Below are positions 36,351 to 47,349 of a stretch of 64,000 bases of DNA, in pieces. This DNA comes from Cristatella mucedo. Lineage: Eukaryota > Bryozoa > Phylactolaemata > Cristatellidae. Position 1 is the stretch's first letter; each line of letters begins with the position of its first letter. The stretch is taken from contig WPIO01000021.1 of NCBI GenBank assembly GCA_009760855.2, forward strand, positions 1,675,001 through 1,739,000. Reading direction: 5' to 3'. A program made the translations under genes and the position numbers. Below the pieces are notes generated by a model. It saw only the letters and a program-made list of their open reading frames with translations, searched no databases and had not been told where the DNA came from.

Positions 36351-38250
36351 AATAATAATAATAATAATGCACTTGATAAAGTGCCCTCAGAGAACTCAAT
36401 CTCTTTCTAGGCGCTTTATATTTGCTGCAAAGGGAAATGCAATTGAATGGTAAGTAATATCATGCTTGATAAACAACATGAATAACATGGTTATGGGTGA
36501 CGTGCATAGGGTCAGCATGCAAATGTGGTTAGTGGCAGCATGCACAGTGTCAGCACGCATAAGCACATCAAGGACGAATCACAGGAACCCACTAAATGCT
36601 GTCCTCAATAGGTGTGTTTTTAAGTTCCTTTTAAATGTGGTCAGGTCAGGGGATGTTCTGACGCAGGTCGGGAGGGAGTTCCAGGCTTTGGGAGCATACG
36701 AACTAAATGCACGGTCTCCAAAGGATTTGAGGTTTGTACGAGGTATTTGTAAACTCTTGGATTCCATAAAGGGAGAGGTACGATGATTGGCCTGGTGGGG
36801 AGTAGATCTGATAGGTAGGCTGGAGCCAAAGAATGAAGTGACCTAAAAGTGAGCAACAAAACTTTGAAGTCGATCCGTTGCTTGACTGGGAGCCAGTGCA
36901 GGTCGGCGAGAAGTGGTGTGATGTGGCAATTGCGACGCTCACGACAGACAAGCCTAGCTGCGGAATTTTGCACCAGTTGTAATCACCTGATTGCACATGC
37001 CGGTAGGCACGCAAACAGTGAGTTGCAGAAGTCAAGACGAGATGTCACGAATGCATGGGCTAACTGAGATGTGGTATCCTTATCTAAACATGCCCGAATT
37101 CTAGCAATGTTATGAAGCTGAAAATAGGCAAGCTTGATTGTGGAACTGATGTGGTCGTCTAACGAGAGGTCATTTTGGAACACGACACCTAGATTTCGAG
37201 CTGATTCACAGGAGATATGTTTGCAGAGCCAATTTTGAGCGTCAGCCTTTTCAATTTCTGAATCAAACTGGGTTTACCCATGACTAATAAGTTAGTCAAC
37301 TCAGTTGAGAGAATTTGAGGTGCTCGAAGGTTAGTAGGGATCAAAACAAAGGTAAAATTGAGTGTCATCCGCATGGAAGTGAAAGCCTAGATTGTGCTTG
37401 GCAATCACATCAGCAAGAGGGAGAGTATAAACCGTGAACAGAACCGGACCTAGCACGGAGCCCTGAAGTACCCCATATTTCAGAGGTACTTCGGATGGTC
37501 TTTGTCAATTTACGCCAGTACTCTGGAGTCTCCCACTGAGGTAGGACTTGGACCATTCCAGAGCAATGCCAGTGATGCCCAGACGGGATGGGAGGCGCTT
37601 TCGAAGAACTTGGTGATCAATAGTATCAAAAGCTGCCGAATGATCGAGCAAAACAAGCAGAGACACTCTACCCATGTCTGCATTCCTAAGTAGGTCGTTG
37701 TACACCATAAGCAATGCAGATTCTGTGGAGTGATTAGTTCTAAAGTCAGACTGGAACTTACTAACAAGGTTTGAAGTTTTAATATACGAGTTCAGCTGGT
37801 CCGCCACGACCCGTTCCAGTGTCTTTGATAGGAATGGTAGAAGAAAGACTAGGCGGTAGTTGCTCAAGTTCTCTTGTTCTAGTGTCACTTTTTTGGTGAG
37901 CCGTAATGGCTCACTAGGTAAGGCGGTTGCTTATCACGACCTTGGCCCCGAGGTCGTGGATTCGAATCCTGTGGTGGGCGATCCTGTATCGCCACTGCCA
38001 GCGGTGATGATAGCCGTATAGGCTCTTCTGTCGCTATTAATATATATAATATATAAAATGTATATAATAATATAATATTATATATATAATAATATATATA
38101 ATATAATATATATACTAAAATATATATATATAATATATGCAAAAAGAGGCTGTTAAATCAGCTAGTATTTTTTTCTTAAGAAGCGGCCTGACTACAGCTT
38201 TTTTGAAAGGTGCTGAGATATGACCTGAGGCTAATGACATATTAATGATG
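36351..38250 (-). mobile_element. L2-clade LINE, interrupted by a SINE, several breaks
   Basis: On the minus strand it runs from the linker (ATTAATATGTCATTAGCCTC equivalent) through the RT (37888-37505: LSNYRLVFLLPFLSKTLERV, LLDHSAAFDTIDH) to the hairpin and AAT tail at 36351. A SINE sits at 37895-38175. Part of the RT after the PQG region is missing near 37290-37320, where LNSL joins directly to the LLVMGKPS block. It has several frame breaks. Older than the 33.5-kb copy. Confidence 0.93.
37895..38175 (+). mobile_element. tRNA-derived SINE with internal (TA)n expansion, inserted in L2
   Basis: Head and body match the copy at 27464, with B-box GGATTCGAATCC. The terminal part GCAAAAAGAGGCTGTTAAAT is separated from the body by about 100 bp of AT/TA repeat that the other copies lack. 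T-rich L2 sequence flanks both ends (a CTTTTTT-like short duplication), showing insertion into the L2 linker. Confidence 0.92.
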
Positions 38251-38678
38251 ACAAATTATTATTACGAGTATTGTGGCACTTGAAGTTGCAAAATATTATC
38301 TTCTTTTCTATTGGTCGGGAAGAGTGATGCACTCACCCAGCTCGATGATGCGTTTTTATGGCGTCCGTACTTTACTCGGTCTTTTCCTGTTGGCCTATGG
38401 CATTCGCTTTGCTGCTGTTAGATCCGATCAGCGGCCATCTCGGCACGACTATTCTGACAGCCGTCTGTTCTGGCTTCTGCCAGAGATGCGAGATTCTGTC
38501 GCCGTAGATTCGTCCACAGGCAGGAGCCGACTTGCCTACTAATCTTATCGCCGGCCTCGAAGACACGTCGACAGCGTTCACTGGCCGTCGCCGCACGCAC
38601 AGAAGCTGTTTCAAACGGCTCGCTCGACGACTGAATTCGACCGCGAAGAGAGCAGCAACCCGTAGCTTGACCGTCAAG

Positions 38679-38692
38679 CCCCCCCCCCCCCC
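38679..38692. repeat. Poly(C) tract, 14 C
   Basis: Longest mononucleotide G/C run in the window. Confidence 0.9.
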
Positions 38693-39103
38693 GTTCTCGC
38701 AGACCGTCTTTCGAAGGGGGCGCGGGTGGTCGCGGTTTGGCGCTGAGACAAAACGGCTGCCTTACGTGGCGAAGCATTGTTACAGCGTCGATTTCTTTTT
38801 TTTTGTAAATGAGATTTGCTTGTACAATCGGGATTTCCAGATACCACTGCGCACCGCTACCTGCATCCGCACTCTATTGGAGGGGCCAGTGGATTGGCCG
38901 GTCGATTGTGTAGCGGCAGTCCCACGATTTACGAACTGGCAGACGGCAGAGTTGAAACCGCGAAAAAGCTCAACCGGTTCTCTACCGGTGGACGGTGTAG
39001 TACAGCCTGCATCGCGGTTAAAACACAAGCGGCCACAACTGGGTGCCGAAAGCAGCAGTTTATCGTGTGCCTGTTAGTAGTGGTTATGCGCCAGCCAAAG
39101 CGC

Positions 39104-39260
39104 TCTACGCGGCGCGATCCGGACCGACGGAGATCACTTCGCGAACTTCCGAAGCCCGAATATAGTAAACTACCCTACGCGTTTACGCGGCGCTCACCGG
39201 ACCGACGGAGTTAACTGCGCGAGAACTCCCGAAGCCCGACTACAATAAGCTACCACACGC
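39104..39260. repeat. Diverged tandem duplication, about 78-bp unit, two copies
   Basis: Both units share, in order, TACGCGGCGC, CCGGACCGACGGAG, GCGA(GA)ACT, CCGAAGCCCGA and TA..CTACC.ACGC. Confidence 0.85.
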
Positions 39261-40637
39261 CTGTGTCGCTAGCGATGGTCCCGATCCCGAAGGCGGACCG
39301 CTACAGCACCTCAAGATATGAGCAGCTAACCGAGTAGGCTACAGAACACAACCGCGAAGTCCAAGTTGCACTTAGCTGTTCGTCGCCGTAGGTTCGACTT
39401 TCGTGCTCTCGAGGCGTAGTCTCGCGTCGACCACCGAAGCTCTCTCGCTGCTCTGTCAGTCGCCTCGTTTATACTCATGTCTCTCTGCCTTCTTGACCTT
39501 GAGCGTAGCTGCAACTTTGTCGGACACCAGCTCTTGGTGTCCGTCCTCGGCCTATTCCTTTCTGCCAGTAATTTATTAGATGGCTCATGCGCCAGCTTGC
39601 CATCCTTTCGCTTTTTGTCTAATGGAGTACAATAGTCGGTTCACGTCCTGACTGCTCTTTGTCTGACCAAAGCTCCATTCTAACATGAGCGGATCTCGCT
39701 GTCAGACTGACGCCTCGCTCCGCTCCCGGTTAACTAATGTGTCCCCCCCTACCCAATTCTTCTTGGCTAGTCCGCCCGCTACGGGTTGCTCTAGGTGCCC
39801 TAGTCAGACCCACTAAGGTAAGGGTTAGTATCGCGGCTAGCCTGAGACCTGCCCCTGTGCAGAGTTACCAGTGTGTTGGTTCATTCAAGAACGAATGGAC
39901 CTAGTTTTGGGAGGAGTGGAAACATTTCTGTTAAAGCTGCAGCGGCAGTAAACGGATTTTTAGGAAAAGGCTTGTGTGGTTTATCTTGACTAGATTGGAC
40001 AGAGAGCGATCGTATGACTGCGGTCGCAGCATGCTGCTTCCGGCATTTCTTCGATTTCTCGTGTGACGGTAAACCAGTTCCTGTGTTCTGCTTACTTGAC
40101 TCGCAATGGGGAGGAGTCGCGTGGAGTGCTATGTGCCTTAGGTCCTTGCTAGGTTCGGTGCCACAGCTTCTGGCGTGAGAAAGCAATAGATTGCGCTCGT
40201 GCCAAGTTGCAGACGGTTGAAAGTGTAGCTGCAGCGGCAGCGTGGCGCCGCGATGTAGACGCAAGAGGCGCCGCGCTGTCGCGCGGATGCGACGCCAGCC
40301 AGACCGTTCTAACCGCCATGCCGAAGCTAATGTTATGCTTGTTTCGCTTATGGCAAAGGATGTTCTGTATAACCGGAGTCGATGTGAATGAGGACGACGA
40401 CGAAGTGCAAATACGCCGTACAGCACCGGTATGTATCGTTTTGGTGCGTTTCGGCGCGTACCGGTGTAGTGGTTTTAATCGCTATCACTCAAAATTTACT
40501 TGCAGGCATCGAAGCCGCCCGTCAAGTTGATTCGGGAAACTGCGGGAACTTGCACTAATAGGAAGAAATCTACAAAAGAAAACGTCTGTATTATATTAAA
40601 CTATTCTTATAACAAAACTTAATATGCCATTGTATAG

Positions 40638-40719
40638 GCTGCGATGGCCGAGTGGTTAAGGCGTTGGACTTGAAATCCAATGGGAACTTCCCGCGCAGGT
40701 TCGAATCCTGTTCGCAGCG
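40638..40719 (+). tRNA. tRNA-Ser-TGA: tRNA-Ser (anticodon TGA)
   Basis: A complete 82-nt class II tRNA with no intron. The acceptor stem GCTGCGA pairs with TCGCAGC (40712-40718), and the discriminator is G. The anticodon stem TTGGA/TCCAA encloses loop CTTGAAA with anticodon TGA at 40671-40673. The long variable arm (TGGGAACTTCCC region) is typical of serine tRNA. Internal promoter boxes are intact: A-box TGGCCGAGTGG at 40645-40655 and B-box GGTTCGAATCC at 40698-40708. It decodes UCA and probably other UCN codons in cytosolic translation. Confidence 0.97.
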
Positions 40720-40724
40720 ATTAC

Positions 40725-40730
40725 TTTTTT
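40725..40730 (+). terminator. RNA polymerase III terminator (T6)
   Basis: Six T residues starting five bases after the tRNA-Ser discriminator base. Confidence 0.9.
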
Positions 40731-40734
40731 GAAA

Positions 40735-41385
40735 ACTTTTCAGGACTGGATACCATTATTGTGAAGAGGCCTTCGCAACGGTGTACCGTAAGCGGACGCG
40801 GGCTTGCGCAAGTACGAGTCATTGCACAGTTTACCAATGATATATACCAGAACTGAATGGATTTAAACTGGACAAACGAACGAAGCCAGCTCATACGATC
40901 AGCAATGAATTGACGAATCCGATCTCACTAACCCGTTATCTATTTAATAAAACTTGTGTTATATCAGTTATAACAAAGTTAACATCTTCTCACTATCAGT
41001 TCATCAATTCGCACAAACTGAAAGACCAGAACTAGCACCTGGCTTCGGTCACGGGCATGCGGTCAAGGTCACTTCTGCATATTTGAAGTCCTAGCTGAAG
41101 GCACATTTGATCTGCTGAAATTTTTCAAGCGCCCGGGTGAAACTCGTCTTTTTTCCTGTGTGTTTTGTGTACTTACCCGAGCGTACTTATGTGAATGTTA
41201 CTAACGGGAAGTCCTACTAATTGGTGGCTCTGGGTGTCTTCTTGAATGTTTTAGCACACCTAGCTTAGCACGATGCTTTTTGTTCGTTTCATTAAAGTTA
41301 GTTTATCGATTCTTTTGCAGCAATTTTCAAAGTCCTTGGATAGTGATTTGGATCTATTAGGGCGCACTACGATTTATTATTATTT
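40735..41385. other. Unassigned stretch
   Basis: No gene seen. The end (about 41327-41385, GTCCTTGGATAG...GGGCGCACTACG) may be a worn plus-strand L2 tail. Confidence 0.4.
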
Positions 41386-41389
41386 TTAT

Positions 41390-42262
41390 CGTCATTATTA
41401 TTATAAAAAGTATCCAAAAAGTGCTAGACAGCAGAAAAGATGCGAGAGTCCTTATCACGAAAGGACATATTGCTGTTGCGCAAAAATTTCGTATATAATT
41501 CTACCGCTAAGTATGAGCAAAAGCTTTTGGTGCGACAGCAGGCAGAGGGAACAAAGCGGTAGGATAGGTAGGCTGGTGCAAGGAAGTGAAGCGACCTGTA
41601 GGGCTGAGAGAGGGCGTGAATTTGATTCTATGCTTGATTAAGAGGTAGTGGAGTTCAGACACGAGTGATGTGCTGTAGAAACTACGCCTCAGATAACAAG
41701 GCAGACGAGTTTCTGAGTTGTGCAGAAGCTGCTAACGATTAAGGGCACACCCGGGAATCCTGGTTGAAGGGAAGTGCTGTAATCTAGAAGCAACATACGA
41801 ATTGAGCTAACTAGTTTGGCCGCCGTACTCTCGTCTAAGCATACCCTGATTTTGGCAGTTATCCTCAGTTGAAAGTAGACTGACTTTGCAACGGAGGCGA
41901 ATCGCACATCAAATGGCAAGTCGTTTTTGAATACCACGGCCAGGTTACGGGTAGGCACGACTTGATGAATCAATTTTGATGCTGAGATCTTACGACATAA
42001 TGATAGCACTAGGCTTACGTATAGTCATAAGGTAGGTCTTATCGTTGTTTAGATTCAGTTGCTATCCTAGTGTGAATGTAGACGCTGCTTGCTGTGGGGG
42101 TAGTAAGTGAGTCGTATGTGGAGCAATGCTTGTACGGATCACAATATTATTGGAGCTGGGTATTATTGGCGTAAAAGTGTAAGCGACAGTTGTTTTTCCG
42201 ATGAGATCGGCCAGAGCGAGAGAGGCAGAGAGAGAGAGAGAGAGAGCGAAAGAGAGAGCGAA

Positions 42263-42299
<37 letters not shown>

Positions 42300-42795
42300 A
42301 TAGATATTGAAAAGAAGATGCCTAAGACCGAACACTGGAATATCCAACACTTTAATGGCTACCCAGATATTTACATACAAACTCCGACATTTATCCCTGT
42401 AAGTTCTTGCTCTGCTTAGCACATTGACACTGATATCTAGGCGTTTGGAGAGTTCTGCCGTAGGAATTGGTGGCTAATTGTCTCAAATGCTGCCTCGAGA
42501 TCTAGACGAACTAGCAGAGAGGATTTACGAGGATCTGCATTGTTCAGATAGTCACTCTGAATTCTAAGCAAATATGTTTGAGCTGGAATTGCTAGCTCTA
42601 AATGCCAACTAGAACTTCCCAACATGATCTGATAAACTGTTGTAATCTTTTAGATACTAGAGGTAACTCTTGGATACAAATGGCAGAAGTAAGACTACAA
42701 TACATTTTTACTTTGGTTCTCGTGATATGGCCTTAACTTTTTATTGAGCAGCCTAGCAGCAGCTGTTTTAAAGGGAAAGAGACGTCAAAGCAACC
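41390..42795 (-). mobile_element. Old L2-like LINE with internal (GA)n tract
   Basis: On the minus strand, 42625-42437 matches the RT ('NNADPRKSSLLVRLDLEAAFETISHQ' compared with NADMGRVSLLVLLDLSAAFDTIDHK of young copies). 42009-41689 matches the later part (KSVYFQLRITAKIRVCLDE). Stops and frame breaks are frequent. A GA microsatellite (42217-42300) has expanded inside it. Confidence 0.85.
42217..42300. repeat. (GA)n microsatellite
   Basis: About 85 bp of GA repeat with a few GCGA interruptions, inside the old L2 copy. Confidence 0.95.
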
Positions 42796-42799
42796 GGGA

Positions 42800-44050
42800 A
42801 TATATTTGTATTATTTGTTGACATAGAAAGAACAATCACTTTGTTCACCACCTCTCCATCCAATGCTCTTGAACAGCCTCACCGTGTCTTTGCTGCTGCT
42901 TCCTCCGCCCAATTTGTGTGACAAAATTTGATATAACTGCCTGCTTCACCCTATTCACTGTCTTTGCCGCCATTCAACTCCTGCGATCTGTCTAATAATT
43001 GCTGTCACTGCCGGTCGTTTAGTTTTCGATTCAACCGACTTGCACTTCACACTGGCACTTGCGTGTCTGGCCAGCTTCAGGTGATCATTGACTTCAATAT
43101 TGCAAAGCAATCCGGATTTCAGATGGAACTGAGACTGGGAGTGAATTTAAGGACTTGCAAATAAATGTTCAATCAAGCCAACGGTTGGCCATGGAGCGAG
43201 AGGAGCTGCCGGCGCGGGAGTAGGGAGAGATCTGGCTTCAGCTTTATTTGATCGATCAACATTTAGCATTACCAACAAGGCTAACTTACTCTGATGTTCA
43301 ATTCACTCTTTGGTAGTATTGGTAAGTTTTTTTCGGTGAGCCTGCTAGCTTCCTAGAAGGTCTCAGCAAGATTTGACCATGGAAAAGTTAGCTCTATAGT
43401 TTAGCTTCTTGACACTTTAACTCTTTATATGAGTAACCACTTTCTACGCATAAAAGTTTGGAAATAAAGCGATTTTGCTGGAGTAAATAACTTCATACGA
43501 CATTTTTATAAGTATGTCATCTCAAAATTACGCATACATGGAAGTTAAGCATTTTTTCATAAAAAAAGAAGCTGAAAACGTCACCTTACCGATGCAAAAA
43601 AGAAACTCTTCTGAGCTGGTAACCGTCTTATCTTCTGGCTCTTCTAAGACTTCCATCTTACTTCAAATTACCTTTTCGTTGATTTTTTATAGCTGAATTG
43701 TTCACTGTTCACTTCAACTAGGCATTTGACGCTTCGAATCGGCTATACAATGCATACAGCAATAGCGATCCGGCACAGAGGTCAGCACACTGATATTGAC
43801 CACCCTGTGCCTTGACGCAGTTTGTATTGGCTTGCATGCCATATTCAATGGGGAGTATAAGAACCAGATTATTTCGGCTCAGTGATTCGAAAACAAATGA
43901 ACAGGAACATTCTTCGAGGTTTTCCTAAGCATCTTGCTTGCATCAACATTTGTATATATCATCAAAGTTATTATGGATATCCATGTATTGAATCGTGAGA
44001 AGGACTCTAAAAGACGTATCCGAAAAATTTGCTTATGGATAAAATAAAGT
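42800..44050. other. Unassigned stretch
   Basis: AT-rich; open frames of at most 66 codons; nothing recognised. Confidence 0.4.
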
Positions 44051-44055
44051 AGTAA

Positions 44056-44214
44056 AGGTTAGCTGATCAAGCACTCTCGTGCATATAGCAGCAGAATAAC
44101 CTTTGCCACTATCATACCACTTGTGGTGGCAAACTTAGGATTTCCTGCTGCAAGGTTGGAACCCACGACCTGGGTAATTAAGTGCAAGCACCTTAACCCT
44201 TACTATGACCCAGT
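44056..44214 (-). mobile_element. tRNA-derived SINE, diverged
   Basis: The minus strand reads TGGGTCATAGTAAGGGTTAAG, then the B-box CAGGTCGTGGGTTCCAACC and the 3' end TGATCAGCTAACC. Same family as 14772 and 27464. Confidence 0.8.
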
Positions 44215-44359
44215 GATAATAGTTTCCTATCAATTATAACTTATAGCCACAGCGTTTCGTTTGCTCGATACAATGCTGGTCCATCTCTACCAAACCTATA
44301 ATCTTGAAAATCGCGAAACTTCTCTCTAAAGTAGGAAACCTAATCAAATTGTATGACTA

Positions 44360-45010
44360 ATAATAAAAAATACAAATGCCTTTTTTACAGCGTGCTATGT
44401 GAACCAAACTCAATATGGGCACTTTAGAGCGCGAAAAAAGATAAGCAAAACTGAAGATTTAATGAAGAGCAAGGTATCGTGCTTACACAAGCATGAGAAA
44501 TAACACATGGATACACGTAGGATCGCTGGTTAGTAGAATCTGTGGTTAGTAACATGCACATAATCATTCTCATATGAGCACGCAAAGCACGTAGGTAAAA
44601 GGGTAGTTCACTAGGGCACGCGAAAACCTGAGCAGAACCCAGGCATCTGTGCTGAGACCTATATGATGCAAAGCCAATCCAGGTGGCGATAGAGGCCAGT
44701 TCCAGACTTTCTGTGCATAGGAGATTAACGTCTGATTACTATTACTAAAAGATTTTCATTTAGCACCAAGAACAGCTGAATGAAAACTGAGGATTGCGAA
44801 AGCAGAATGGAAGAGTAGGGAGATCGGACAGGAAGGCTGGTGCAAGTGCCGGCATGCCAAAGAGAGAGGGTCAGGATAGCTTAAAATGTCAGCTGCTACG
44901 GACAGTAATAAGGCTATGGTATACGTAAGCATATAGTTGGATGCAACGGGTTGATATAATAAAGCAATTAAGCTCTGCAGTGCGCCAGGGGGCATGGTGC
45001 AAATTGACCG
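44360..45010 (-). mobile_element. Very old L2-like remnant
   Basis: Scattered matches to the reverse complement of L2: GGTTAGTAACATGCACA, CATATGAGCACGC, CCAGTTCCAGAC and GATCGGACAGGAAGGCTGGTGCAAG (the last shared with the copy at 41390). No frame survives. Confidence 0.45.
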
Positions 45011-45014
45011 TCGG

Positions 45015-45800
45015 TGTACCTAGTATTAGCTGCATGGCATCTTAAGCAGCAAGAGCAACCTAAGAATTATGATAACACTACTTAATAGGATTGTAAGACG
45101 TTCGGATTCAGACGCTTTTTGAGCTCAGACTGCTTCTGCAGCTTTTCCACATTAGTAGTGCAAATGTAGAATACAGCGTGTGACTTTCAACTGGAAGTGA
45201 TAGTAGATATAACCAAAAATATTTAGGGAAATTGAATTAGCTTTGCTGTTGAATGAGATCATTTATAATGCGGTCATTTCATAATGTAAACATTTTAAGA
45301 CCGATGGTTCCACATAGGCATTATTTTGATGACGATTAACCAAATGTGTGGTCAATAGCAGCATATCTGTGGAGGAGATATAACATCGCCAGTGGACATA
45401 CGCTGCAGACCTGCGGGATGCCTGGAGCCGTGTATGCAGGATTGTTTTCATTTCCGTCTCGCTTCGGTGCTTCTGTTACTCTGCTCCATCTCATAGGAAA
45501 TTTACGGGGTCAGCTGGAATTCCATCTTCCTCCTTCTACCGTCCTACTAGCTCCAGTCACCCAAGTGTCATTTGAAAGCCTTAGCTAATCTTAGCCTCCG
45601 GTGAACTCACCAGTTCCACTGCATTCACTGATCTAAGAGATTAACGTTACTGTACTCTTGATAGCAAGTCTGTTTTGAACAGCCTTTGCAGCTAGCTACG
45701 TGCCCAGCAAGCGTTGAGAACTTCAGCATCACCATACGTCAGACTTCGTTGACGGCTTATTGATTAATTTAAACATCTTAAAGTTTGCCTGCATCTCCTT
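45015..45800. other. Unassigned stretch
   Basis: Nothing recognised. Confidence 0.4.
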
Positions 45801-45802
45801 CC

Positions 45803-45938
45803 TAAAAATGTGCATTCATAAGCGTCTAGAAAGAGATTGAGTTATCCGAGGGCGCTTTATCAAGTGTTATTAAAAATGTGCATTCATAAGCGTCTAGAAA
45901 GAGATTGAGTTATCCGAGGGCGCTTTATCAAGTGTTAT
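45803..45938 (+). repeat. Tandem dimer of an L2 3' tail, 68-bp unit
   Basis: Two identical 68-bp units (45803-45870 and 45871-45938). Each holds AAAAATGTGCATTCATAAGC, the L2 hairpin and ATCAAGTGTTATT. Only the terminal part of the LINE is present. Confidence 0.93.
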
Positions 45939-45939
45939 T

Positions 45940-46710
45940 ATTATTAAGAAGAAGAAATTTTTATAGCACACTAAGAGAGCAAAATCTCTTTCTAGGCACT
46001 AAACACGTGCAGGAAAGGAAGCATATCAATTGGTTAGTGATACGATTCAGTGTCAGTGCTCTTGAGCACAGAGAAGATAATTCAAACAGACGTGGTCATT
46101 GCTGTGCCTACAAAAAGCTGCTTAAGCTTTGAGTGCGCTATTGAAACTCCTCTGCCCAACACCCACTTAGTCTTTTCGGCTTCGAAGAGCTAAACACGGA
46201 GATACATAGACGAGTTGGTGCTTAGCTTCTTTTAAGACGTTGGCGCCAAGTCACCAGATTTCATGACATTGGCTGGTAGTTAGTTCCAGTCTTTTTAGGA
46301 GAATACGAGCAAAGCGCATCCTCTTACAGGCGTGACGTTTTTTAGCAGCACTGATAAACGACTTTTGTCAGAAGAGTGGGTGGCTGATACGATGCATTGC
46401 CTTACGAAGAACATGTCACCCCTAACCATGTTATTCATGTTGTTCATCGAGCATGATATTACTCACCATTCAATCGCGATTCCTTTGCAGAAAATGTAAA
46501 GCGCCTAGAAAGAAATTGAGTTCTCTGAGGGCGCTTTATCAAGTGCATTATTATCATTATTATTATTATTAAGAGGTATTTTCAATGGTTAATCCGGAGC
46601 AAGAAAATTAAGGGACCTTAATCAAGTAACGGAATCTTGAGGTCGATGCGTGGATTTTATAGCTAGTACTTGCTGTGTCCCATAATGAAGGAAGTATGCA
46701 TAATAACTAG
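45940..46710 (-). mobile_element. Old L2 copy interrupted by a younger L2
   Basis: Segments 45940-46410 and 46571-46710 are consecutive parts of one minus-strand L2: tail, hairpin, 3' UTR and decayed ORF2 end. They are separated by a plus-strand L2 fragment. AAGA flanks the insert on both sides (46407-46410 and 46571-46574). Confidence 0.8.
46411..46570 (+). mobile_element. Young L2 3' end nested in an older L2
   Basis: Begins ACATGTCACCCCTAACCATG in the 3' UTR and ends with the hairpin AAAGCGCC...GGGCGCTTTATC and an ATT tail. Close to the consensus of young copies. Confidence 0.92.
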
Positions 46711-46714
46711 TATC

Positions 46715-47345
46715 TCTTCTTACTTTATCTAATGTTCATGACGGTCTTCGATCTTCAAAACTTGTTTGCAGATCTCGATAGTTAGAGAGATGGCCGTAAA
46801 ATAGCTGGGCCATGTGAGTGCATATAGAGTGAAGACCGATGAAGCTGAGCATGATTCTACTTTTTCGCAAAGATCAATAGGAGCTAGGAACAAACGCCCA
46901 CCTATAGATTCCTTCAAGGGCAGGCCTTCTTCATTGTCTTGAAAGGAATGGCGGTCAAAGTGACCGATCAAACCAGCTATATAATGCTTACCTTCGTCTA
47001 TAGCTCCAAAAAGCCACAAGGACTAGGTGGGTTGGACTAGGTGGGCTTAAAGCAGAGGAGTTTTCTATAGCACACTGAAGGCATCAGCAGCTTTCGGTTC
47101 GCACAGGATAGCCAACCGGCTCATCTCACGCAGCAGAGAAAGTGAGCGGTATAGCTGAGTCAGGAGCTCAGTCGAGGAAGTGAGCATAGCAAGGAAGCTG
47201 CAGCTCAGGGCGGCTGGAAACAATGTGGCACACTCAACGACATGTAAGCAGATGCCGTTGCGTAAGAACTGTGGATGCTAGCTCCAGTCTAGGAACTGAC
47301 TGCAGAGCGCTCCCGTCGCCAACGGTCTTTAAGCAGAGGAACGGT
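46715..47345. other. Unassigned stretch sharing a block with 21.4 kb
   Basis: AAGCCACAAGGACTA and GCTTTCGGTTCGCACAGG near 47010-47100 resemble 21393-21480 and suggest an unnamed dispersed repeat. Otherwise nothing recognised. Confidence 0.4.
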
Positions 47346-47349
47346 TAAA

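Larger units (their letters stand above)
38255..40630. other. Unassigned stretch
   Basis: Overlapping frames on both strands (for example 38532-39077 plus, 40426-39881 minus) have no recognised domain. Contains a 14-base C run (38679-38692) and a diverged tandem duplication, listed separately. Confidence 0.4.

Noticed and set aside
40207-40530. Plus-strand frame before the tRNA with a GTATGT site near 40430
   Set aside because: Possible exon, but no acceptor, homology or partner exon could be found.
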